Source of the DNA: Pseudooctadecabacter sp.
GTDB lineage: Bacteria; Pseudomonadota; Alphaproteobacteria; Rhodobacterales; Rhodobacteraceae
Length of the DNA stretch: 5,230 bases
Direction of reading: 5' to 3'
NCBI GenBank assembly: GCA_020628265.1
Contig: JAHDFG010000093.1
Span: 2,859-8,088 of the forward strand
Below, piece after piece: positions 1 to 5,230 of this stretch. The translations under genes were made by a program, and so were the position numbers. Each line of letters starts with the position of its first letter. Position 1 is the stretch's first letter. The notes below the pieces were generated by a model. It was given only the letters and a program-made list of their open reading frames with translations, was not told where the DNA came from and ran no database searches.

Positions 1-3
1 TTG

Positions 4-8
4 TCCTT
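4..8 (-). promoter_or_regulatory. possible ribosome binding site of a further operon gene beyond the left edge
   Basis: AAGGA on the - strand lies 7 bases after the ATPase stop codon and 3 bases from the window edge. This is the spacing expected if another gene of the operon starts immediately outside the window. The start codon itself is not visible. Confidence 0.4.
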
Positions 9-15
9 AGGTGCG

Positions 16-1098
16 TCACAGACGCAGTTCGGTTTTGACGTCGAAGACGGAAGCGCGGGTCATATCGATCCCGATAGTGATCGTGTCACCGGCCTTAACT
101 TGTGCCTGACCATCCATACGGAAGCGGAACGGCTGACCGGCAAGGTTGGACCAGACCAACGTGTCAGCGCCCATCGGCTCCACGAGGTCGGCAACAACGC
201 TAGTCTGAAGTGTGCCATCGCCCACTTGTCCTTCGGTCAGGATGTGTTCAGGGCGCAGGCCAAGTGTCACAGGGCCCGTTGCGGGCAGGTTGCCCGCCCA
301 GTCGTAGCCATCCAGAGAGGCATCAAATCCGTCCGCTTTGAACGTCGAGCCCTCCAGTGTGCCTTCGATGAAGTTCATCGCAGGCGATCCGATGAAGCCC
401 GCGACATAGCGGTTGCGCGGTTTGTTGTAGATGTTGGCAGGGCTGTCCAACTGCATGATTTGCCCGCCCTTCATGATCGCGATGCGATCAGCCAGCGTCA
501 TGGCCTCAACCTGATCGTGGGTCACATAGATCATGGTGTTCTGCAGCTGATCGTGCAGGCGCTTCAACTCGACCCGCAGATCGGCCCGCAGTTTGGCATC
601 AAGGTTCGACAAGGGTTCGTCGAACAGGAACACATCCACATCGCGGACCAGCGCACGGCCGATTGCGACACGCTGACGCTGACCACCAGACAAGGCGCCG
701 GGCTTGCGCTTCAACAGCGGCTCAATCTGCAAAATCTCTGCCGCGCGGGCCACGCGCTGGGCGATCTCGGCCTTGGGCATGCGGGCATTCTTCAGACCAA
801 AGCTGAGGTTCCCTTCAACAGTCATCTGCGGGTAAAGCGCGTAGGACTGGAACACCATGCCGATGCCGCGTTCGCTGGGTTCGGCCCAAGTTACGTTCTT
901 GTCCTTGATGAAGATTTGCCCGTCGGTCACGTCCAGCAGGCCTGCGATACAGTTCAGCAGGGTGGACTTGCCGCAACCGGATGACCCCAGAAGGACCAGA
1001 AACTCACCTTCATGGATATCGAGGTTCAGGTCCTTGAGGACTTTGACCGCGCCGAACGACAGGTCGAGCCCGCGGATTTCTACTGAGTGTTTTGTCAT
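16..1098 (-). CDS. CUT1 sugar ABC transporter ATP-binding protein (MsmK/UgpC/MalK type)
   Basis: This is the cytoplasmic ATPase subunit, predicted to work as a homodimer that hydrolyses ATP to power sugar import through the two permeases encoded just upstream. All nucleotide-binding motifs are intact in the 360-residue product: Walker A GSSGCGKST (38-46), Q-loop Gln84, signature LSGGQ (136-140), Walker B VFLFDEP with Asp160 and catalytic Glu161 (156-162), D-loop SNLD (164-167) and switch His194. A C-terminal TOBE/MalK-like regulatory region follows, with FIGSPAMNF (235-243) and GLRPEH (280-285). The length is normal for the family. The ATG lies 3 bases after the permease 2 stop, and its Shine-Dalgarno AAAGGA (1105-1110) is inside the last codons of that gene, so translation is probably coupled. 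ATPases of this family are often shared between importers, so it does not define the substrate. Automatic pipelines may call it UgpC; the context does not support glycerol-3-phosphate specifically. Confidence 0.96.
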   Translation of the reverse strand: MTKHSVEIRGLDLSFGAVKVLKDLNLDIHEGEFLVLLGSSGCGKSTLLNCIAGLLDVTDGQIFIKDKNVTWAEPSERGIGMVFQSYALYPQMTVEGNLSFGLKNARMPKAEIAQRVARAAEILQIEPLLKRKPGALSGGQRQRVAIGRALVRDVDVFLFDEPLSNLDAKLRADLRVELKRLHDQLQNTMIYVTHDQVEAMTLADRIAIMKGGQIMQLDSPANIYNKPRNRYVAGFIGSPAMNFIEGTLEGSTFKADGFDASLDGYDWAGNLPATGPVTLGLRPEHILTEGQVGDGTLQTSVVADLVEPMGADTLVWSNLAGQPFRFRMDGQAQVKAGDTITIGIDMTRASVFDVKTELRL

Positions 1099-1101
1099 GT
1101 C

Positions 1102-2007
1102 TTATCCTTTGACCGCGCCAGCAGCGATGCCGCGCACGAACAGTTTTCCGCTGGCGAAATAGATGACCAATGGCACAAGGCCGGTCAGCAACGTCGCCGC
1201 CATATTCACGTTGTATTCCTTCACGCCCTGCACCGAGTTCACGATGTTATTCAGCTGCACTGTCATCGGGTATGTTTCCGGCTTGGTGTAGATCACGCCG
1301 AACAGGAAGTCGTTCCAGATACCCGTCACCTGCAGGATCATGGCAACCACGAAGATGGGCAGCGCCATGGGCAGCATGATGCGGAAATAGATGCCCCAGA
1401 AGCCCGCTCCGTCGACCCGCGCGGCCTTGAACAGCTCTTCAGGGATCGAGGTAAAGTAGTTGCGGAACAGCAGGGTCAGAATGGGCATCCCGAAGACGGT
1501 GTGCACCAGAACCAGCCCGCCCAGATCACCCATCAGGCCAATCTCGCGCAGCAGGATCACGATGGGGTACAGCATCGTCTGGTACGGGATGAACGCCCCG
1601 ATGATCAGGATGGTGAAGAAAACCTCTGACCCTTTGAACTTCCAATGGGACAGCGCGTAGCCGTTCACCGATGCAATGGCGATCGACAGGATCACGGATG
1701 GCACAAGGATTTGCACCGAATTCCAGAACCCGCGGGACAGACCATCACAGTTGATGCCCGTGCAGGCCTCTGCCCATGCTTTGACCCATGGCTGGAACGT
1801 AATCTCCATTGGCGGGCTAAAGACGTTCCCTAGACGGATCTCCGGCATCCCCTTCAGGGAGGTCACGATCATCACGTAAAGGGGCAGCAGATAGTAGACG
1901 CTCACCAGCAGCAACGTGCCATAGAGCATGATGTTGCGCGATGAGAACGCACGGCGGGGTTTCGGGCCGCGCGGTTCCGCGGCGCTGTTTACAGTCGCAT
2001 CAGCCAC
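1102..2007 (-). CDS. CUT1 sugar ABC transporter permease 2 (MalG/GtsC type)
   Basis: This inner-membrane permease forms half of the translocation channel, paired with permease 1. Counting from the preferred GTG start at 2007 (301 residues), six hydrophobic segments lie near residues 25-51, 97-118, 127-151, 162-180, 211-232 and 268-289. The EAA loop that docks on the ATPase is clear at 191-213 (KAARVDGAG...IMLP). The C-terminus, ending FVRGIAAGAVKG, is typical of MalG-type subunits. The reading frame stays open back to a TTG at 2028 (308 residues), but no Shine-Dalgarno precedes that TTG. The GTG at 2007 sits 8 bases after a perfect GGAGG (2016-2020). With this start the gene overlaps the permease 1 stop by 8 bases, a common translational-coupling arrangement. 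The N-terminus is charged and rich in Arg and Pro, consistent with a cytoplasmic tail. Confidence 0.94.
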   Translation of the reverse strand: MADATVNSAAEPRGPKPRRAFSSRNIMLYGTLLLVSVYYLLPLYVMIVTSLKGMPEIRLGNVFSPPMEITFQPWVKAWAEACTGINCDGLSRGFWNSVQILVPSVILSIAIASVNGYALSHWKFKGSEVFFTILIIGAFIPYQTMLYPIVILLREIGLMGDLGGLVLVHTVFGMPILTLLFRNYFTSIPEELFKAARVDGAGFWGIYFRIMLPMALPIFVVAMILQVTGIWNDFLFGVIYTKPETYPMTVQLNNIVNSVQGVKEYNVNMAATLLTGLVPLVIYFASGKLFVRGIAAGAVKG

Positions 2008-2917
2008 GCTTGCGTCCTCCGAATTCAAGATAAGCCCAAGGGATCAGGATCACGATCACGCTGACCAGCATCATGGTCGAGGCGGCGAAGCCTTGGCCAA
2101 GGTTCTGGGCGCGGAACATGTATTCGATCACGTATTTCGCAGGCACTTCCGAACTGATGCCGGGGCCGCCGTTGGTCTGTGCGACCACAAGGTCGTAGAG
2201 TTTGATGATACCCGACGCGATCAGCACCAGCGCGGTGATGAACACAGGCCGCATCATCGGGATGATGATCCGCACATAGGTTTTCACGGTGCCGATCCCG
2301 TCCACGCGGGCGGCTTTCCAGATGTCTTCGTCAATGCCGCGCAGACCAGCCAGCATGATGCACATGATCAGGCCGGACCCCTGCCAGATACCCGCGATCA
2401 GAATACCGAAAATCACGATTTCGGAATTGTTGAGCGGGTCAAAGGCAAAGCTTTCCCAACCCCAACCGCGCACGACCTCTTGCAGGCCGAAATCGGGGTT
2501 CAAAATCCACTGCCACGCAAGGCCGGTCACAACGAAAGACAGCGCGAAAGGATAAAGGAAGATGGTACGGAAGGTATTCTCGAACCGGATCTTGCGATCT
2601 AGTAGGGCCGCCAGCGTAAAGCCGATCAACAGCGTCAGGATCAGGCTGCAAATGCCGTAAATGGCGAGGTTCTCGATGGAGATCATCCACCGGCGGGTGT
2701 TCCAGAGGCGCTCATACTGGTCGAAGCCAACGAAATCGAGCTTCGGCAGGAGCCGCGAGGAGGTAAAGGAATGGGTCACGGTCCATGCGGTGCCCCCGAC
2801 AAAGACCACAAGGGCTGTCAGGATCATCGGGACGGACGCGATTTTGGCGCTCAGGTTGCGGAACAGCTGGATAGGCCGTTTCGCCTGCGCCGTCGTTTGG
2901 GACGCGCGGTCGGACAT
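2000..2917 (-). CDS. CUT1 sugar ABC transporter permease 1 (MalF/GtsB type)
   Basis: This is the other inner-membrane channel subunit. From the ATG at 2917 it encodes 305 residues with six hydrophobic segments near 28-50, 82-105, 116-137, 166-188, 222-243 and 278-298. The EAA loop is at about 198-220 (KAARVDGIG...RIIIP). The tract LYDLVVAQTNGGPGISSEVPA (about 240-260) carries the TxGGPG motif usual in MalF-type subunits. By memory comparison it resembles pseudomonad GtsB (short first periplasmic loop, TRRWMISIENLA and WGWESF regions), suggesting a monosaccharide-type importer; this is inference. The frame stays open to a TTG at 2962, but that TTG lies in the loop of a strong hairpin and has no Shine-Dalgarno, so the ATG (MSDRASQ) is preferred. 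Only a weak GGAA precedes this ATG, much weaker than the site before the binding-protein gene, suggesting lower synthesis. Confidence 0.93.
   Translation of the reverse strand: MSDRASQTTAQAKRPIQLFRNLSAKIASVPMILTALVVFVGGTAWTVTHSFTSSRLLPKLDFVGFDQYERLWNTRRWMISIENLAIYGICSLILTLLIGFTLAALLDRKIRFENTFRTIFLYPFALSFVVTGLAWQWILNPDFGLQEVVRGWGWESFAFDPLNNSEIVIFGILIAGIWQGSGLIMCIMLAGLRGIDEDIWKAARVDGIGTVKTYVRIIIPMMRPVFITALVLIASGIIKLYDLVVAQTNGGPGISSEVPAKYVIEYMFRAQNLGQGFAASTMMLVSVIVILIPWAYLEFGGRKRG
2016..2020 (-). promoter_or_regulatory. ribosome binding site deciding the permease 2 start
   Basis: GGAGG on the - strand lies 8 bases before GTG 2005-2007 but inside the longer reading frame that begins at TTG 2028. 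Its ideal spacing to the GTG, and the lack of any such motif before the TTG, favour the shorter protein. Confidence 0.75.
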
Positions 2918-2948
2918 CGGGGTTTCCAAAGATCGAAGGGAAAGAAGT

Positions 2949-2973
2949 GGCGCGAGGGACAAGCCCCCGCGCC
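2949..2973 (-). terminator. intergenic stem-loop after the binding-protein gene (partial terminator or mRNA stabiliser)
   Basis: In the leftward transcript, arms GGCGCGGGGG and CCCUCGCGCC can pair over 10 bp (one G-U wobble) around the loop CUUGU. The hairpin begins 16 bases after the binding-protein stop codon and lies upstream of the permease 1 ATG. The following sequence, ACUUCUUUCCCUU, is pyrimidine-rich but is not a true run of U, so full termination is unlikely. In malE-malF-type operons, such hairpins protect the binding-protein mRNA and reduce read-through, giving an excess of binding protein over permeases. That role is inferred here. Confidence 0.7.
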
Positions 2974-2989
2974 GCTGGGAGGCCAGTAC

Positions 2990-4225
2990 TTAGTCAGCGC
3001 TGGCGATGATGTCGACGTAACGTGCCTGCGCGTCAGCAGCAGACAGGTCGGATGACCAGAATTCGGCCATCAGGTCTTCGACCTGCGTCTGAGTGTCAGC
3101 GGACAGGTTCATGTCGCCAGAGGGCAGGATGCCTTCGCCGGATGCGAGGATTTCCAGACCCTTCTGCATGCAGTCGTTTGCTGCAGACAGATCAACGTCG
3201 CCGCGTACAGGCAAGGAGCCCTTGGCGAGGTTGAAGTTCACCTGAACCTCAGGGGAAACCAGCATCGCAGCCATTTCCAGCTGTGCCGCACGGGTTTCTT
3301 CGTCGTCGATGACGGGGAAGTAGAAGGCGTCACCACCGGTGTCCAGAACCGCGTTCAGGCCAAGACCTGGCAGGCAGGAATAGTCGGTGCCGGCCACTTC
3401 GCCAGCAACCTGGAATTCGCCCTGTGCCCAGTCGCCCATGATCTGGCCGCCAGCTTGGTCGGTGATCACGAGGTTCGTGGCAAGGTTCCAGTCCTGCACG
3501 TTGGATTCGGATGCGAGGTCACGTGCCGCGGCAACAGCTTCGAACACAGCTGTGTATTCGGGGCCGGATGCCACATCGACGTTCTTGTCGCGGTTCACAG
3601 CCAGCCAGTTGTCAACACCGGCGATGCCGATGGTGATCGTGCCGAATGCGATGTTCTGCTGCCAGCCCTGCTGACCCATAGCGAGCGGCAGAAGGCCTGC
3701 TTCTTCGAGGGCAGGGGCGGAGGCGACGAATTCATTCCAGTCGCTGGGAACCTCAAGGCCGGCCTTTTCGTAGGCGCCGTGGGACAGCCACAGCCACTGT
3801 GCGGAGTGGATGTTCAGAGGTGCGCAGTAAACGCGACCTTCAAAGGTGCAGGCTTCCAGAAGGCTGGGCGGGTTGATGATTTCTGCCCAGTTGTTGGCCT
3901 CGGCCACTTCGGTCAGGTCGGTCAGCAGACCGGCTTCGATCAGTTCTTCTGCCTGACGGCCGTGGTTCAGCTGGGTTGCGGCCATCGGGTCGCCACCGAT
4001 GATGCGGCTGATGATGATGGGGCGTGCGGTACCACCGGAACCGGCGATTGCGCCGTCGATCCATGTGTTGCCAGCAGCTTCCCAAGCTTCGGCGAGTTTG
4101 GCCACAGCGGCCGCTTCGCCACCGGATGTCCACCAGTGGGTGACCTCCAGTTCAGCCGCGTGAAGCGCGGGTGCAGCAACCATCGCGGATGCAGCCATAA
4201 GCTTTGTTGTTAGTTTCACGATCAT
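2990..4225 (-). CDS. periplasmic sugar-binding protein of a CUT1 ABC importer (GtsA-like)
   Basis: This 411-residue protein captures sugar in the periplasm and delivers it to the permease pair. The N-terminus is a classic Sec signal peptide: Lys4 and Lys8, a hydrophobic Ala/Met/Val core, and likely cleavage near residue 23 (ALHA before AELEV). The mature protein begins with a beta strand and HWWTSGGE (30-37), followed by WIDGAIAGSGG (55-65), NIHSAQWLW (138-146), MGDWAQGEF (263-271) and KGSLPVR (335-341). By memory comparison these match glucose/mannose-binding GtsA proteins of pseudomonads, including cysteines at 284 and 352. Cys126 and Cys134 form a second possible disulfide pair. Length and lack of a lipobox fit a soluble Gram-negative binding protein. 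GGAGG (4229-4233) is only 3 bases from the ATG; the in-frame GTG at 4217-4219 (9 bases away) is an alternative start that keeps the signal peptide. It is the first gene of the operon. The actual ligand is unknown. Confidence 0.95.
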   Translation of the reverse strand: MIVKLTTKLMAASAMVAAPALHAAELEVTHWWTSGGEAAAVAKLAEAWEAAGNTWIDGAIAGSGGTARPIIISRIIGGDPMAATQLNHGRQAEELIEAGLLTDLTEVAEANNWAEIINPPSLLEACTFEGRVYCAPLNIHSAQWLWLSHGAYEKAGLEVPSDWNEFVASAPALEEAGLLPLAMGQQGWQQNIAFGTITIGIAGVDNWLAVNRDKNVDVASGPEYTAVFEAVAAARDLASESNVQDWNLATNLVITDQAGGQIMGDWAQGEFQVAGEVAGTDYSCLPGLGLNAVLDTGGDAFYFPVIDDEETRAAQLEMAAMLVSPEVQVNFNLAKGSLPVRGDVDLSAANDCMQKGLEILASGEGILPSGDMNLSADTQTQVEDLMAEFWSSDLSAADAQARYVDIIASAD

Positions 4226-4228
4226 GAT

Positions 4229-4233
4229 CCTCC
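4229..4233 (-). promoter_or_regulatory. ribosome binding site of the sugar-binding protein
   Basis: This is a strong GGAGG on the - strand. It lies only 3 bases before ATG 4223-4225 but 9 bases before the in-frame GTG 4217-4219, so the spacing leaves the exact start ambiguous by two residues. Both choices keep the signal peptide. Confidence 0.7.
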
Positions 4234-4238
4234 CTGAT

Positions 4239-4254
4239 TCTAAATCGTTGCAGA
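4239..4254. promoter_or_regulatory. predicted LacI-family operator O1
   Basis: TCTAAATCGTTGCAGA is a 16-bp imperfect palindrome centred on CG with 5 of 8 symmetric positions. It has the same orientation and core as the site at 4259-4274, with centres exactly 20 bp apart. It covers the predicted transcription start of the importer operon. A GANTC sequence (4236-4240) overlaps its left edge by two bases. Confidence 0.55.
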
Positions 4255-4258
4255 AAAA

Positions 4259-4274
4259 TCTATATCGTTTTAGA
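4259..4274. promoter_or_regulatory. predicted LacI-family operator O2
   Basis: TCTATATCGTTTTAGA is an imperfect palindrome centred on CG with 6 of 8 symmetric positions, the geometry expected of a LacI-family site. It shares TCTA.ATCGTT..AGA with the site at 4239-4254. It overlaps the predicted -10 and spacer of the importer promoter, so binding should block RNA polymerase. The neighbouring divergent LacI-type gene is the natural candidate to bind it. Confidence 0.6.
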
Positions 4275-4286
4275 AATGTCTGGCAA
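4259..4286 (-). promoter_or_regulatory. predicted sigma-70-type promoter of the importer operon
   Basis: Reading leftwards, TTGCCA (4281-4286; 5 of 6 matches to TTGACA) is followed after 16 bp by TATAGA (4259-4264; 4 of 6 matches to TATAAT). This would start transcription around 4252, leaving an untranslated leader of roughly 27 bases that contains the GGAGG ribosome site. The -10 element and most of the spacer are covered by the operator-like palindrome at 4259-4274. The prediction rests on consensus matching only. Confidence 0.55.
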
Positions 4287-4383
4287 GAAGTTAATGTGAA
4301 ATTCTATGATGGTTGCAATTGACCGCATCGAATCTGCAGATAAGTAGTGGGGCTTGCCTATTCGCCCTAGGGAGGGGCCGCAG

Positions 4384-4388
4384 GGAGG
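4384..4388 (+). promoter_or_regulatory. ribosome binding site of the LacI-type regulator
   Basis: GGAGG is 6 bases before GTG 4395, and an in-frame stop (TAG, 4368-4370) leaves no other start upstream. A second AGGGAGG at 4369-4375 is too far from the start and has no start codon of its own. Confidence 0.8.
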
Positions 4389-4394
4389 AAAACC

Positions 4395-5230
4395 GTGGAC
4401 GACCTGTTGCCGGACGACCGGCCTGAAAAACCGACGCTGAAAACAATCGCCAGATTGAGCGGGTTGGCCGTCCCGACTGTGAGTCGTGCACTGAACGATG
4501 CCCCCGATATCGGCAAGGCAACAAAGGAAAAAGTCCGCTCGATCGCTGCGGAAATCGGCTATGTGCCGAATCGCGCGGGCGTACGTTTGCGGACCGGCCG
4601 AACCAATGTGATCAGCCTTGTCCTGTCGCCCCAGCCTGACCTGACGAACCACACGGGCGCATTCATCTCGTCGATCGCATCGGGGCTGCAGGGGACACAG
4701 TTCCACATGAACGTGACCCCGTTTTCATACCCTGACGAAATGATGAAACCGATTCGCTACATTGTCGAAACGCGGTCCGCCGACGCGGTCATCATCAATC
4801 AGGTCAAGCCCGAGGACGAGCGCGTCGCCTATATGATGAAGCACAACTTCCCCTTCGTGACCCATGGCCGGACGGTGTGGTGTGACCAGCATCCCTACTA
4901 TGATTACGACAACGCGGTTGTTGGTTCTCTGGCCATCCAGCGTTTCGCCAAAGCAGGCCGGTCCAACGTCCTGATCATCGCGCCGCCCCGTGAACAGCAT
5001 TATGCCACGCACATCATCACAGGGACCGAGTCAGCTGCGATCCCCCTCGGGATACAGGTTCAGACCCACCCCTTGGCAACCAGTGATATGGCGCGGCTGC
5101 CGCTTACGAATTTCGTTGCAGAAACCTTGGTGGAACAGCCCCAGATTGATGCAATTCTGTGTGGTTCAAGCTCGGCCGCGATGGCGGCGGTTAGTGCCAT
5201 CGAACAGGTGGGGCGCAAGCTGACGGTTGA
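4395..5230 (+). CDS. LacI-family transcriptional regulator, 3' end beyond window
   Basis: This is a DNA-binding repressor candidate for the adjacent importer operon. The reading frame is open from the GTG at 4395 to the right edge, giving 278 residues; LacI-family proteins usually have 330-350, so roughly the last 60 residues are missing. The helix-turn-helix is intact at residues 14-38 (TLKTIARLSG...PTVSRALNDAPDI). The hinge helix at about 59-68 (NRAGVRLRTG) keeps the leucine (Leu65) that corresponds to the minor-groove-intercalating leucine of LacI. A periplasmic-binding-protein-like sensor domain starts near NVISLVL (71-77) and includes THGRT and YDYDN segments typical of sugar-responsive members. 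An in-frame TAG at 4368 leaves GTG 4395 as the only upstream start, and GGAGG at 4384-4388 supports it. A 13-residue acidic extension precedes the usual LacI start. Ala25, Val26 and Pro27 lie at the start of the recognition helix. Effector sugar unknown. Confidence 0.95.
   Translation, partial: MDDLLPDDRPEKPTLKTIARLSGLAVPTVSRALNDAPDIGKATKEKVRSIAAEIGYVPNRAGVRLRTGRTNVISLVLSPQPDLTNHTGAFISSIASGLQGTQFHMNVTPFSYPDEMMKPIRYIVETRSADAVIINQVKPEDERVAYMMKHNFPFVTHGRTVWCDQHPYYDYDNAVVGSLAIQRFAKAGRSNVLIIAPPREQHYATHIITGTESAAIPLGIQVQTHPLATSDMARLPLTNFVAETLVEQPQIDAILCGSSSAAMAAVSAIEQVGRKLTV

Larger units (their letters stand above)
4226..4394. promoter_or_regulatory. divergent intergenic control region
   Basis: These 169 bp separate the start codons of the binding-protein gene and the LacI-type regulator, and must hold both promoters. 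The half near the binding-protein gene is AT-rich and contains two operator-like palindromes and a good leftward promoter candidate. The half near the regulator is GC-rich close to the start, with a CCCTAGGG palindrome (4365-4372), a perfect ATCTGCAGAT palindrome (4332-4341) and two copies of AGGGAGG (4369-4375 and 4382-4388), of which only the second is placed to act as a ribosome site. No convincing rightward promoter stands out: TATGAT (4305-4310) lacks a good -35, and TTGACC (4319-4324) lacks a good -10. Confidence 0.85.

Noticed and set aside
1..984. Long + strand open frame opposite the ATPase gene
   Set aside because: The opposite strand encodes a complete ABC ATPase with every motif intact; the + strand frame is low-complexity in style (rich in His, Arg, Gln) and matches no family I recognise. 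It is an antisense shadow.
1087..2602. + strand open frames opposite the two permeases (for example 1087-1629 and 1928-2602)
   Set aside because: They are antisense to two clear membrane permeases, show His/Asp/Gln-rich translations typical of shadow frames, and have no ribosome sites or recognisable domains.
3455..4213. + strand open frame of 252 codons opposite the binding-protein gene
   Set aside because: Antisense to a well-supported secreted binding protein; no domain or ribosome site supports it.
4220..4229. Perfect palindrome GATCATGATC over the binding-protein start codon
   Set aside because: Too short to form a stable RNA hairpin (3-bp stem) and unlike the operator motif; probably a chance result of the MI start codons.
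4332..4341. ATCTGCAGAT palindrome as a possible third operator
   Set aside because: It has a GCA-type centre rather than the CG-centred ATCGTT core, and its partial match needs inserted bases; not enough to call a site.
4260..5012. - strand open frames opposite the LacI-type gene (4260-4706 and 4725-5012)
   Set aside because: The + strand encodes an unmistakable LacI HTH and hinge there; the - strand frames show no domain, and the first would run through the promoter and operators.
1..5230. Mobile elements, CRISPR arrays, tRNA/rRNA genes, or a novel defence-type system
   Set aside because: Coding density is near complete with one coherent sugar-uptake locus; I saw no repeat arrays, transposase motifs, terminal inverted repeats or structured RNA genes.

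Overview
The window holds a conventional carbohydrate uptake locus: a divergent pair made of a LacI-family regulator (+ strand, cut by the right edge) and a four-gene CUT1-type ABC importer operon (- strand). Protein style and moderately high GC suggest an alphaproteobacterium, most likely Rhodobacteraceae/Roseobacter group. The taxonomic guess is inference, since there is no rRNA or marker gene here.

Layout, in transcription order from the divergent intergenic region (4226-4394). Leftwards come a periplasmic sugar-binding protein (2990-4225), a short spacer with a strong stem-loop (2949-2973), inner-membrane permease 1 (about 2000-2917), permease 2 (about 1102-2007, overlapping permease 1 by 8 bases) and an MsmK/UgpC/MalK-type ATPase (16-1098). 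A Shine-Dalgarno-like AAGGA lies at 4-8 on the same strand, after the ATPase stop, so the operon probably continues beyond the left edge. Rightwards runs the LacI-family regulator (4395 to past 5230), with an intact N-terminal helix-turn-helix and most of its sugar-sensing domain.

How the parts work together (inference). The binding protein captures a sugar in the periplasm, the two permeases form the channel, and an ATPase homodimer drives import. The binding protein and permease 1 resemble the GtsA/GtsB glucose/mannose family of pseudomonads more than the AglE/AglF alpha-glucoside family, but substrate cannot be fixed from sequence. The intergenic region contains two 16-bp imperfect palindromes of the same design, with centres exactly 20 bp apart. 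One overlaps the -10 element and spacer of a plausible operon promoter and the other covers the predicted transcription start. This predicts that the LacI-type protein represses the importer until a sugar ligand releases it.

The rest is coding. I see no mobile elements, CRISPR arrays, tRNA or rRNA genes, and no evidence of an undescribed biological system. The points worth a second look are regulatory architecture (tandem operators, the post-binding-protein hairpin) and start-site corrections.
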